A DNA stretch of 35,240 bases from Prevotella sp. (GTDB lineage Bacteria; Bacteroidota; Bacteroidia; Bacteroidales; Bacteroidaceae), in NCBI GenBank assembly GCA_017619375.1, contig JAFZSL010000073.1:1-35240 (forward strand), read 5' to 3'. The notes beneath the pieces are model-generated. The model worked only from the letters and a program-made list of their open reading frames with translations, did not search any database and had not been told where the DNA came from. The translations under genes were made by a program, and so were the position numbers. Numbering within the stretch: the first letter of the stretch is position 1; each line of letters starts with the position of its first letter. Below, in pieces: positions 21,301-28,689 of this stretch.

Positions 21301-21669
21301 GGTTTCCACGGCGCCGGTGACATTCTTCATTTTCTGCGTGCCATAGCCCACCACCACGACCTCTTCGAGGCTTTGGCTGTCCACCACCAGGCGGACGACG
21401 CCGCCGGGTTTCACGGTCTGGGTGAGATAGCCGATGTAGGAGATGGAAATCTTGGCATCGTCGGGCACTTGCAACTCGTAGTTGCCGTCAATGTTGGTGA
21501 TGACGCCACCGGTCTTCTGCCCTACAATGGTGACAGTGGCTCCGATGACGGGTTCGCCGTTCTCGTCCAACACGGTGCCTCGCACCGTCTGACCTTGTGC
21601 AAAGGCCAGGGAGGGCAACAGGGTGAGGAGCAGCCCCAAGCACCAACGGATAAGGTGTGTCTTTTTCAT
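18376..21669 (-). CDS. SusC/RagA-family TonB-dependent outer-membrane transporter
   Basis: The protein has 1097 residues. The signal peptide is 1-25 (LPSLAFAQ). A carboxypeptidase-D-like regulatory domain follows at about 27-105 (TVRGTVLDENGEPVIGATV). The TonB-box region is LEEVVVVGYGTQKMKNVTGA. The plug contains PLYVIDGF and ITVLKDASAAVYGARAAYGV, both SusC signatures. The remainder is a 22-strand-type barrel ending in aromatic RKYTMGVSVSF. It imports oligosaccharides powered by TonB, with the SusD protein as its lid. It follows the beta-helix lipoprotein gene by 36 bp and precedes susD by 7 bp, so all three should be co-transcribed. The substrate cannot be read from sequence. Confidence 0.95.
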   Translation of the reverse strand: MKKTHLIRWCLGLLLTLLPSLAFAQGQTVRGTVLDENGEPVIGATVTIVGQKTGGVITNIDGNYELQVPDDAKISISYIGYLTQTVKPGGVVRLVVDSQSLEEVVVVGYGTQKMKNVTGAVETISPKDIQDLSVGSLGDALVGMFNGVSVNANGYRPGQSPSLNIRQSNVMATTNDPGSTRGGEPDPTPLYVIDGFISTENAFNNLDISEVESITVLKDASAAVYGARAAYGVVLVKTKQGENAAPKISYSGQFGWTDALYTPKMLSSYDYMKVYNTIRAANTSTQDNIELRTQLFQADEMEAARSLDYNLLDKEWSTALTQRHSLNINGGNDKATYFGGVSYYTQDGNIGRLDYERWNFRAGINANIGKYVKTALQVSGDWGERNNSTSPQGGGTDYDYKWLMTHLPFVPDYVGGYPLVYSGMENGIPTSATQLYNFAAVQNHSDNVQNQTNNLNINGSIELGFDWIHALKGLSAKLSYSKYISNSKTNTVQTIQNVYRMLDRTGSGGHLYTGEGAVYDDTTMGVLRLVSNGGLLSRNMGRSDSYQFNFTMQYARQFGLHDVSGLFSIEKSEAWSEPLYGSITDLIDYQDGQSSSGTGDKDVSFNRSESGMLSYVGRFNYAYASKYLFEFLFRADASTKFAPKNYWGKFPSVSAGWVISEENWFQEHVKWVDFLKLRASWGLMGRDNIRAWLWAQLYERNAAKGAVFGSNGLNTDVSYALVMPKAGVNSDVHWDKTYKTNIGIDAHFLRNRLTFDFNYYYDRGREMFATRTGTSMFPTTVGTQATPENYGELDAWGWELNVGWRDKIGSDIYYEVKLSTGFSDNKVLKTNFQAIPNYDDMVYGERSDRGLWGFKCLGMFRSYQEIEEYFDRYGITEYLGMTKSEVRPGMLIYEDIHGDNNGDGTYGPKDGKVTAGNDYIRLSEYTSNPYGCTLNLKGGYKSFSIQAQLSAGWGSKIMVGNDFRQAAKNYEYENMPSSFSDMFNYEDIYDASGRITVPANLSGKMPNMRYDKVNDAASSYWLIDGTTLTLRNITVAYQLPRTWVKTIGVSNVRLNLTIQNAVNFINNYPDKSWASWAGGYGRYPNLRKYTMGVSVSF

Positions 21670-21705
21670 ATCTTGTATTCCTTTTTTTGTTCTACATGGT
21701 TGGGG

Positions 21706-23154
21706 TTAGTTCCACCAGCGGGGGTCGCCGGTCTTGCGCTCCACCTGTTCGGCGCCGGTGGGGGTGAAATTGCCGTTGGCGGGGTCGATGAAGGCCGGGT
21801 CGGTCTGCAGCGCATTGTTGCTGATGTCGTAGGTGTTGGTGGTGAAGCCTTCCGTCTCTGGAGCGCCGTCATACCAATAGGTGTTGTAGGCGAAATTGAG
21901 GACGGCCGACGTGTTGATGCGTCCGGTGAGGCGGCGTGGCACCTGTCCGCTGCCACAGTCCACGAAGATGTTGTTGACGATGTCGTAGTTCGATGTGGCC
22001 TTGCCGTCAAAGCCGCTGTGGTTGGCCATCTGCCCTTTGTAGGCGATGTTGTAGAACGTGCAGTTGCGCAGGTTGATGGAGTTGGTCAGGTAGCCGGCGC
22101 GGTCGCAGCGGCAGGAGTTGTTATAGCGGATGAAATAGTTCACCGGGTTGTCGTTGGCCGACCAGAAGGTGCAGTTGGTGACTGTAAAGTCGTTGATGAA
22201 GCCGCCGCCGTCGTAGATTTGGAAATAGGCGGTGCTACCCATCTTCTCGTCGGGGGTGAATTTCACCAGGACGTTGGTCATCGAGAAGGTCTTCACGCAA
22301 TACTTGATTTTGCTGTCATACATAAAGGGACGGTTGACGTTGCTCACCGTGCAGTTGGTGAAGGTGATGGGGTCGGTGATCTGGTAGTAGTTCTGGTGGT
22401 CTGTGTCCAACTTGTCGGGGTCGGGGTTCTCGCTCAGGGCGATGAAAGGCTGGTTGGACTCTCCGCACTCGAAGTTGATGTATTTCGCCTTGAAACCGCT
22501 GCTGGTGGCCAGTCCGCCGGTGGGGCCATAGGTGATGGTGGCGTTGTTTGTCTTGCTGGTGGTGCGGAGGGTGACCACCTTGTTGCCGAAGTCGAGCACA
22601 GACGATAGGGTGTAGTGTCCGCCGGGGGTCAGGTCGAAGTTGAGGTTCATCCCCACGGAGTCTTCTGGGATGGGGTTGGCGGCGAACCACTCGTAGAGGT
22701 CGCCCTCGGGGATGGCGGCGTAGGAGGCTTCAAAGGAGTTGAAGAGTTTCTCGGTGGCCGTGGTGGCGTCGCTGTTGTTCAACTCGCTGTTGCCCAATGT
22801 GCGGAGGATGAGTTTGTAGTTCATGTCCTCCTCCCTGTCGGTGGTGATGGAGCAGCCGTCAACCACCTTGCTCACCAGCGGCTTACTCTCGTCGCTCAAG
22901 TCGTAGAGCGTCACTTCGTAGCCACGGGCGCCGTGCACCACGGGCCAGGCAATGGTCATCCGGTCGCCGTCGATGTTGGGCGTGATGGTGATGTCGCCTT
23001 CTGCGGGTGACGACAACTGCGTGTTCTTCACGTTGCTCACGAATTTCTCGTTGTCATCATAGGTATCCGCGCAGGAGGCCAGGAGCCATGCTCCTACTGC
23101 AATGGCGCATAGGAAACACAACCCCTTGATCGATACAAAGGATGATTTGTTCAT
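21706..23154 (-). CDS. Beta-helix lipoprotein, DUF4957/DUF5123-like, first gene of the SusCD operon
   Basis: The protein has 482 residues. The lipoprotein signal ends LLASC (Cys28), followed by ADTYDDNEKF. Residues about 45-130 resemble a fibronectin-III or SusE-like domain (PVVHGARGYEVTLYDL). Residues about 170-465 have the spaced NCT and FxN pattern of a right-handed parallel beta-helix (FTNCTVSNVNRPF, VTNCTFWSANDNP, LRNCTFYNI). The end, GDPRWW, is typical of DUF5123 proteins. Such proteins occur in Bacteroidetes glycan loci; I recall several beside pectin-degrading genes, but that is memory, not evidence from this window. It probably sits on the cell surface and binds glycan. No lyase catalytic residues are evident. 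The ATG at 23154 opens the signal peptide. Confidence 0.82.
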   Translation of the reverse strand: MNKSSFVSIKGLCFLCAIAVGAWLLASCADTYDDNEKFVSNVKNTQLSSPAEGDITITPNIDGDRMTIAWPVVHGARGYEVTLYDLSDESKPLVSKVVDGCSITTDREEDMNYKLILRTLGNSELNNSDATTATEKLFNSFEASYAAIPEGDLYEWFAANPIPEDSVGMNLNFDLTPGGHYTLSSVLDFGNKVVTLRTTSKTNNATITYGPTGGLATSSGFKAKYINFECGESNQPFIALSENPDPDKLDTDHQNYYQITDPITFTNCTVSNVNRPFMYDSKIKYCVKTFSMTNVLVKFTPDEKMGSTAYFQIYDGGGFINDFTVTNCTFWSANDNPVNYFIRYNNSCRCDRAGYLTNSINLRNCTFYNIAYKGQMANHSGFDGKATSNYDIVNNIFVDCGSGQVPRRLTGRINTSAVLNFAYNTYWYDGAPETEGFTTNTYDISNNALQTDPAFIDPANGNFTPTGAEQVERKTGDPRWWN

Positions 23155-23277
23155 AGGTTGGTTATTAAGTTATACATGTATGATTGTTCTAATTCATAGA
23201 CGTCAAAAAGGTGGTGATGCAACAACCATCTTTTGGGTTTCCTGGTTAGGAAGTAGGTCTCGTTTTTTAAGCAGTTT

Positions 23278-23308
23278 CAAAAGTAGTGAAAAAATATCAT
23301 ATCAACAA
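23278..23308 (-). promoter_or_regulatory. Promoter of the SusCD operon
   Basis: Minus-strand TTG (23306-23308), 20-bp spacer, TACTTTTG (23278-23285). It would give a 5' leader of roughly 115 nt before the ATG at 23154. No hybrid two-component or ECF sigma regulator gene lies in the window. Confidence 0.6.
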
Positions 23309-23447
23309 CTTTCAACATCGAAAACTACTCAAAAAGGGTCGATTTTTAATCTTTTCGGCCATTTTTTTGTCTGAAAACCACCAAAACGGGCTCGGTTTCC
23401 CTTTTTTCCCGTGACAATATGATAATCGGGCGGGCCCTACGACTTCG

Positions 23448-23520
23448 GGGGACGTATGTCTGTTTGATTCGGGAGTTAAAGAGGAGTTAAAGGGGAGTTA
23501 AAGGGACGTATGTCCACTTC
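23448..23520. repeat. 11-bp tandem array between two near-palindromes
   Basis: GGGACGTATGTCTGTTTGATTC (23448-23470) precedes three units of GGAGTTAAARR (23471-23503), then GGACGTATGTCC (23504-23515). It is the same module as at 10.9 and 33.2 kb but lies in a divergent gap, away from any stop codon. Confidence 0.8.
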
Positions 23521-23587
23521 ATCACTTTAATACAATTTAGTCCACTTGGGGCCTTTTGTCCAAGGTACTCGGTGTGTTAACTTGTAA

Positions 23588-23790
23588 AACCAACCCCGAA
23601 GGGGTGATAGAACACAGACGGGGGTGTAACCCCCGGGGACAGCAGGCCTATGCGCACCCCAACCCCGAAGGGGTGACAGAACACAGACGGGGGTGTCAAC
23701 CCCCGGGAGTTAAAGACACACTGGGTGCGCACTGTGAGCAAAAAGCCCGTGCTCATATCCCCTCCCCGGGGAGGGGATGGGGTGGGGTCT
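23588..23790. repeat. Dispersed GC-rich repeat (copy R3, two tandem units)
   Basis: The unit AACCCCGAAGGGGTGAYAGA, then ACACAGACGGGGGTGTMAAC, then CCCCGGG occurs twice, starting near 23592 and 23662. The second unit continues into GAGTTAAAGACACAC and a GGTGCGCACTG segment shared with R2. The 85-codon frame over it (NPEGVTEHRRG twice) is a repeat translation, not a gene. Confidence 0.8.
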
Positions 23791-23847
23791 GTAACTTGTT
23801 GTGTTTCAAATGATTTTTACACCCTCTTTGTACATTCCTCCGCCTGA

Positions 23848-24099
23848 ACATTCTTGGCGTTTTTGCTGCACTGAGGAAAGGACAATGCGTCTTTGGCGCA
23901 TGAAAAATTCCTTGACTCTGTAGGCAATATTAATGCGCCTCTGGCGCATAAAGTCCTTTTAGTCCTAAAAGTCCGTAGACCAACAGAGAACGGCTTTCCG
24001 CAGGGGAGACAGGAAGAATCCCGTCTCTATAGTGCGCACGGCGGGTTATGGGGCAATGCGAAGAATGTTCCGCCAGTGCAGCAGAAACGCCAAGAATGT
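23848..24099. repeat. 26-bp inverted repeat flanking about 200 bp
   Basis: Bases 23848-23873 (ACATTCTTGGCGTTTTTGCT and GCACTG) are the reverse complement of 24074-24099 with one mismatch. The interval holds two ATGCG..GGCGCAT hairpins (about 23884-23901 and 23932-23949) and the 29-nt repeat at 23952-23980 shared with 15971-15999. The total is about 252 bp. It could be a small non-autonomous mobile element or a composite of the local repeat family. I see no target-site duplication. Confidence 0.65.
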
Positions 24100-24265
24100 G
24101 CTGCTGGATGCGAATAACGGGTAAGGATTTTTTTTATCACCATCCCCATTTGAAGGTATGGGTCAGTCGATTTGATTGCCGACCATCATAACAATATGGT
24201 ATGCGGCTCATTAATAGCAATTAGCCTTATCAAAGAGCGTCGTCCAGATTACTGATTTTTGGGTA

Positions 24266-24296
24266 TTGTGCACTTTGGTGGAAGGGAGTAATTTTG
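24266..24296 (+). promoter_or_regulatory. Promoter of the porin-imelysin-dihaem-CcsBA operon
   Basis: TTG at 24266-24268, a 20-bp spacer and TAATTTTG at 24289-24296. Transcription would start about 25 bp before the ATG at 24330. No convincing Fur box is visible around it. Confidence 0.7.
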
Positions 24297-24329
24297 CACC
24301 GCCAACCAGATTATACTCATTTTATTGAT

Positions 24330-25727
24330 ATGATAAGAACTTTATTTTTCACTGCCGTTCTTGCCTTGTCGCCCCTTGTCGCTTCATCTCAGGAAACAGA
24401 TGACACGGGCGTGGATGCCATTACCGGCGCCACACGACAGGAGGCGAAGACCGAGAAGCAGGCAAACGCCATCTCCCGCCTGCATATCGGCGGTTATGGC
24501 GAGGCTGTCATGACACGTAATTTCTATAGTCAGAGTTTCAACCGTTATAAGAAACCCGAGAACTATGCCGATGACAAGAGTCATGGGCGCTTCGACCTCC
24601 CCCACGTGTGCCTGAACATCGGCTACGACTTCGGCAAGGGATGGACGATGGGTTCTGAGATAGAGTTTGAACATGGCGGCAATGGCACCGCCGTGGAGAT
24701 AGAGGCCGAGGAGGCCGGTGAATATGAGGCCGAGGTGGAGAAAGGCGGCGAGGTGAACATAGAGCAGTTCTGGATCAACAAGGAGTTCTGGAACGGCAAG
24801 TTCAACATCAAGGCTGGCGAAATCATCGTGCCGGTGGGCTACTCCAACGCCTACCACGAACCCAATCAGTTCTTCACCGCCTATCGTCCCGAGGGTGAGG
24901 CCACCATCATGCCCAACACCTGGCATCAGGTGGGACTCTCGTTGTGGGGACGGCTGAAGGAGTGGCGTTATGAGGCCCAACTGCTTTCCGGACTGAATTC
25001 CGAGAGTTTCACGGCAGAGAATTTCGTGCACTATGGAGCCACCAGTCCCTATGAGTTCAAGGTCGCCAACAACTACGCCGGTGCGTTGCGCATCGACAAT
25101 TATTCCGTCAAAGGCCTGCGCATCGGACTGAGCGGCTATTACGGCTACACTTTCCGCAACACCCTGCGCACGCCAGGCGCCAAATACGATGACGTGACGG
25201 GAGCATTGGGAATCGTTGCCTTGGATTTCTCACTCAATCGCTGGAACTGGATTGTTCGTGGCAATGTGGATTATGCCCATTTCAGCGATGCCGACGAAAT
25301 CTCGGCCTACAACCAAGCCAACTGGACGCACCACAAATATCAGGATGGCAATCCGCACCACTATTCCAACATCGGAAGCAATGCTCTGTCTTATGCCATC
25401 GAGGCCGGCTACAACGTCTTCTCGCAAATCCCCAGGTTGCATCAGGCGAATGAAAGACTATGGGTGTTCGGACGATTCGAACATTACGACACGATGGCTG
25501 CTGGCACCTATGAGTCGATGTACAAATATACGAAGAAATACCGCTGCGCTTTCGGCCTGAACTACTCGCCTGTGAAACAAGTCACCATCAAGGGAGAGTA
25601 CTCCTACCGGTACTTCGAGAAGCCAAACAACAACGGTCTCACTTCGGACAGCCCGCTTTACAAGCAACCCTACAACAACGAGCCAAGCATCAGCCTGGGC
25701 GTCACCTACTGTGGGAAACTGCTGTGA
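24330..25727 (+). CDS. Porin-like outer-membrane beta-barrel protein, first gene of the imelysin operon
   Basis: The protein has 465 residues and a signal peptide at 1-21 (LVASSQ). Alternating barrel-strand patterns run from about 50 to the end, for example LHIGGYGEAV, RFDLPHVCLNIGYDF and FNIKAGEIIVPVGYSN, closing with ISLGVTYCGKLL. It resembles phosphate-selective-porin-like proteins of Bacteroidetes. Residues 121-142 form a Glu-rich stretch (EIEAEEAGEYEAEVEKGGE), probably in a loop, which could attract cations. I chose the ATG at 24330 because it opens the signal peptide; the earlier in-frame ATG at 24294 overlaps the -7 box. The imelysin gene follows after 45 bp. Its likely role is passage of a small ligand, possibly iron, across the outer membrane; this comes from context only. 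Confidence 0.82.
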   Translation: MIRTLFFTAVLALSPLVASSQETDDTGVDAITGATRQEAKTEKQANAISRLHIGGYGEAVMTRNFYSQSFNRYKKPENYADDKSHGRFDLPHVCLNIGYDFGKGWTMGSEIEFEHGGNGTAVEIEAEEAGEYEAEVEKGGEVNIEQFWINKEFWNGKFNIKAGEIIVPVGYSNAYHEPNQFFTAYRPEGEATIMPNTWHQVGLSLWGRLKEWRYEAQLLSGLNSESFTAENFVHYGATSPYEFKVANNYAGALRIDNYSVKGLRIGLSGYYGYTFRNTLRTPGAKYDDVTGALGIVALDFSLNRWNWIVRGNVDYAHFSDADEISAYNQANWTHHKYQDGNPHHYSNIGSNALSYAIEAGYNVFSQIPRLHQANERLWVFGRFEHYDTMAAGTYESMYKYTKKYRCAFGLNYSPVKQVTIKGEYSYRYFEKPNNNGLTSDSPLYKQPYNNEPSISLGVTYCGKLL

Positions 25728-25772
25728 AAAGATGAAAGATGAAAACTAACGATAAATTAATAAAAGATTGAA

Positions 25773-26969
25773 ATGAAAAACAGGGATTTATTGAAAATGA
25801 CAGCCTTGGCTGTCGTGTTTACAACAGGCTTCGCCTCATGCTCAAGCGACGACGATGCCAACACGGAAACTGTCACAGGAAGCCAGGCCGCCCTCGACCA
25901 GGCTTGCAAGGACTGGAAAACGGCACGTGCCAACTGGGAGAATACCGAAGCCTTCCTCTTTGGTGCCGCAGACGTCTATTCCATCGACCCCCACACCGAC
26001 ACATGGCCGGTGGCCGCCAACGACCTGGCCGATGTGCTGCGAGATGAGAAGGCGATGTCCAACCTTGACAACTTCATCAAGACCGCCAACTCAGGCATCC
26101 TGGGCTATCATGGTTTGGAATACGTGCTCTTCCGTCAGGGAGCGCCACGGCAAATCAGTCAAATCACCAATCTGGAGTACAACTACATCTGTGCCGTGGC
26201 CAAGGACCTCTACAACGCCACGGCAACCTTGGAGGCCGCTTGGGACTCGCGTGAGAGCAACTCCGACCGGCATCAGATAGCCGTCAACTACGTGGCCACA
26301 CACAACGCCATCAACGACGACGGAGATGTGGAAGGGAAGTTGGGCTCGTTCCAAAACTTCGGCAAGGCCTTCAAAAACCCCGGCACTGGCGACTGGGCCA
26401 CGGCGCTCGACGCCACGCTGGAAATCATCTCCGGCTGCCAGGACATCATCGGCGAGGTGGGTGACTCCAAGATAGGACTTCCCTACACTGGCGAGGACGC
26501 CACCTACATCGAGTCGCCTTATGCCTACAATTCCATCACCGACTTCTACGACAACATCGTCAGTTGCAAAAACGCCCTCTTCGGAAAGATGGATGCCACC
26601 TCTCCCACACAGCAGTCGCTGGTCTACTTCTGCCAGAACTCTGGCAATGCGACGCTGGCAGGCCAGGCCAACATGGTGGTGACCAAACTTGACGTGGCAT
26701 TGGCCAAAATCAAGGCCATGAAGCATCCGTTCGCCCTCTACTTCTCCGACAACTCCTGCAAGGTGGCCATCGACGCACTCGAAGAGTTGGATGACGCGCT
26801 TGGCGCACTCTCCGAGACGCTCGCCGGATATGCCGGCAACAATACCGTGGAGGCACAATGCCAGGTCATCAACGAGAACTATGTGGACAACGTGGTGCTG
26901 GCCACCTACCGCACACTGGCTGACAATGCACAGAAACTCTATCAGTCGATTGTGAACATCAAAAAATAA
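25773..26969 (+). CDS. Imelysin-family (M75, IrpA-like) lipoprotein
   Basis: The protein has 398 residues. The lipoprotein signal ends GFASC (Cys23), followed by an acidic SSDDDAN tether. The imelysin signature GxHxxE appears as GYHGLE at 111-116, within SGILGYHGLEYVLFRQG. The upstream NTEAFLFGAADVYSIDPHTDTWP is also typical of the family. Imelysin proteins are all-helical. Despite the peptidase name, the family is linked to iron acquisition, and the His and Glu are thought to bind metal. It should be anchored in the membrane, facing the periplasm or the cell surface. The di-haem gene begins 6 bp after its stop, which suggests tight co-expression. Confidence 0.92.
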   Translation: MKNRDLLKMTALAVVFTTGFASCSSDDDANTETVTGSQAALDQACKDWKTARANWENTEAFLFGAADVYSIDPHTDTWPVAANDLADVLRDEKAMSNLDNFIKTANSGILGYHGLEYVLFRQGAPRQISQITNLEYNYICAVAKDLYNATATLEAAWDSRESNSDRHQIAVNYVATHNAINDDGDVEGKLGSFQNFGKAFKNPGTGDWATALDATLEIISGCQDIIGEVGDSKIGLPYTGEDATYIESPYAYNSITDFYDNIVSCKNALFGKMDATSPTQQSLVYFCQNSGNATLAGQANMVVTKLDVALAKIKAMKHPFALYFSDNSCKVAIDALEELDDALGALSETLAGYAGNNTVEAQCQVINENYVDNVVLATYRTLADNAQKLYQSIVNIKK

Positions 26970-26975
26970 ACTGCC

Positions 26976-28679
26976 ATGAACAAACCTTTCTTTTTCGGGA
27001 TTGTTCTGATGGGAACCTTCGTCATCGCCGGTTGTTCCGACGATGACGATTCTCCCACGACATGGGAGATAGGCGACCCTGCCACGTCGGACTATCCAGA
27101 GGATTACTACGCTGGCGGACAACTCGGCACCACCACGGTGAACACCGCCACTGCCTTCGAGCAACCCTCGAAAGCAGTGGAGAATGCCGGAATGATGACG
27201 GCCTTCAACGAGGGAGAATATCTCTTTGAAAAGGACTATAACACCAACACCGACGGTGCTTTCCATGGCCTCGGACCCGTCTATGTGCGTCGTGGATGCC
27301 TTTACTGCCACCCGGGCTACGGCCATGGGGCACGGCAGACGGAATACAAGGCCGACATGCACCGCAACGGCTACCTGCTCGTCGTCTACGACAAGACTAC
27401 CAACGCTTACATCCGCTCCGTGGCCGGCATGCCGCAGACCGGTGCCGTGAAGCCTTTCAAGGCTCCCATCGACGAGAACAAAATCAGCATCGCGTGGAAC
27501 AACTACACCGACGAATGGGGCAACAAATTCCCTGACGGCGAGACCTATTCGCTCATCTATCCGGAGGTGACCATCCCCTACAGTGCCTATTACGCTCCAG
27601 TGGTGGTGCAGCGCGGCGGTGCCGACGTGACCCTCTCCGAAGCGGAATACAACAACGACATCGGCGTGCTGCTGGAATCGACCATCGGCATTTACGGCAC
27701 AGGAATGACCGATGCCATCCCCGATGAAGATATCACCGCCCAATGGAGGGCGGAGAGTGAGTATTTCAACAGCATCGGCCGCACCGACGCACTGAACCCC
27801 GCCATGTGGAACCAAGCCACCAACACTTGGAACAGTTATTACAGCAACTCATTGCAAGGAGACGGTACGAAATATGTGCGCCGATACACCTATGCCCTGT
27901 CACGCGGACCCATCCTTGACGCCGCCGGTGCCAACGCCATCTGGAACATCACCAATGTGACGCGTTCCGACCGCCGCTACCACTACCTCGACCTCGCTGG
28001 CAAGTACTATGCCACGACCTCGTCGAAAGACCCGGAGGTGCAGGCGGGCTTCACCGAATACATCAATCGTGTCGACCCGGCTAAGATGCACCCCGAATGG
28101 CACACGGGGGACTTGGAGAAAGACATTTACACCTATCTGACCAGCAAGTCGCTTGATGCCGAGATGACCGATGCTCAATACAAGAACCTCATGATATGGC
28201 ACCGCGGCTTGGCCGTCCCTGCCGCACGCAACACCACCACCGATGACTTCAAGGAGGGCAAGCGCCTGTTCACGCAGATAGGTTGTGCCTCCTGTCACCG
28301 TCCATCGTGGCAGACGGGCGAGGACCACATCCAGGACCCGGCCAGGTTCTTCTTGTCCGACAGCGACATGCCACGCTATCCCCACCAGAAGATATGGCCC
28401 TACACGGATTTCGTACAGCATCGCCTGTGGATGAAGAACGACATTCGTACCGGCTGGTGCCGCACCACACCGCTGTGGGGGCGCGGACTGGCCGCCAAGT
28501 GTGGCAGCGGCGTGGAACGTCTGCACGACTGTCGTGCACGCAACGTCATGGAGGCTATCATGTGGCACGGCTGCAAGAACGAGGGCGGCACGAGTGATGC
28601 CTACAACTCCGTCGTGCAGTTCCGCAACCTGACGAAAAAGCAACGTGACCAAATCATCTTTTTCATAGAATCCATATAA
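26976..28679 (+). CDS. Di-haem c-type cytochrome lipoprotein (DUF1111 / thiol-oxidoreductase-like)
   Basis: The protein has 567 residues. The lipoprotein signal ends VIAGC (Cys20). There are two covalent haem motifs: CLYCH at 108-112 and CASCH at 437-441. The C-terminal block TTPLWGRGL, then RLHDCRARNVMEAIMWHG, matches the DUF1111 family, which is related to di-haem peroxidases and often labelled thiol oxidoreductase. Extra cysteines occur at 495, 509, 519 and 533; 519 replaces the glycine I expect in LHDGRA. It probably passes electrons in the periplasm or at the surface. With imelysin beside it, a role in changing the redox state of iron is plausible but inferred. Haem attachment would need the CcsBA encoded 10 bp downstream. 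Confidence 0.9.
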   Translation: MNKPFFFGIVLMGTFVIAGCSDDDDSPTTWEIGDPATSDYPEDYYAGGQLGTTTVNTATAFEQPSKAVENAGMMTAFNEGEYLFEKDYNTNTDGAFHGLGPVYVRRGCLYCHPGYGHGARQTEYKADMHRNGYLLVVYDKTTNAYIRSVAGMPQTGAVKPFKAPIDENKISIAWNNYTDEWGNKFPDGETYSLIYPEVTIPYSAYYAPVVVQRGGADVTLSEAEYNNDIGVLLESTIGIYGTGMTDAIPDEDITAQWRAESEYFNSIGRTDALNPAMWNQATNTWNSYYSNSLQGDGTKYVRRYTYALSRGPILDAAGANAIWNITNVTRSDRRYHYLDLAGKYYATTSSKDPEVQAGFTEYINRVDPAKMHPEWHTGDLEKDIYTYLTSKSLDAEMTDAQYKNLMIWHRGLAVPAARNTTTDDFKEGKRLFTQIGCASCHRPSWQTGEDHIQDPARFFLSDSDMPRYPHQKIWPYTDFVQHRLWMKNDIRTGWCRTTPLWGRGLAAKCGSGVERLHDCRARNVMEAIMWHGCKNEGGTSDAYNSVVQFRNLTKKQRDQIIFFIESI

Positions 28680-28689
28680 AACAATTCTG

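Noticed and set aside
23556-23813. 85-codon frame with NPEGVTEHRRG repeats
   Set aside because: It is the translation of the dispersed GC-rich repeat. The same words appear in frames at 10.7 kb and in similar repeats elsewhere.
24294-24329. Upstream in-frame ATG for the barrel protein
   Set aside because: It overlaps the -7 promoter box and would put 12 residues before the signal peptide.
24130-24330. Fur box upstream of the imelysin operon
   Set aside because: I looked for a GATAATGATAATCATTATC-like site and found no match good enough to claim.
26091-27815. 574-codon minus-strand frame
   Set aside because: It spans parts of the imelysin and di-haem genes on the opposite strand and has no recognisable domain.
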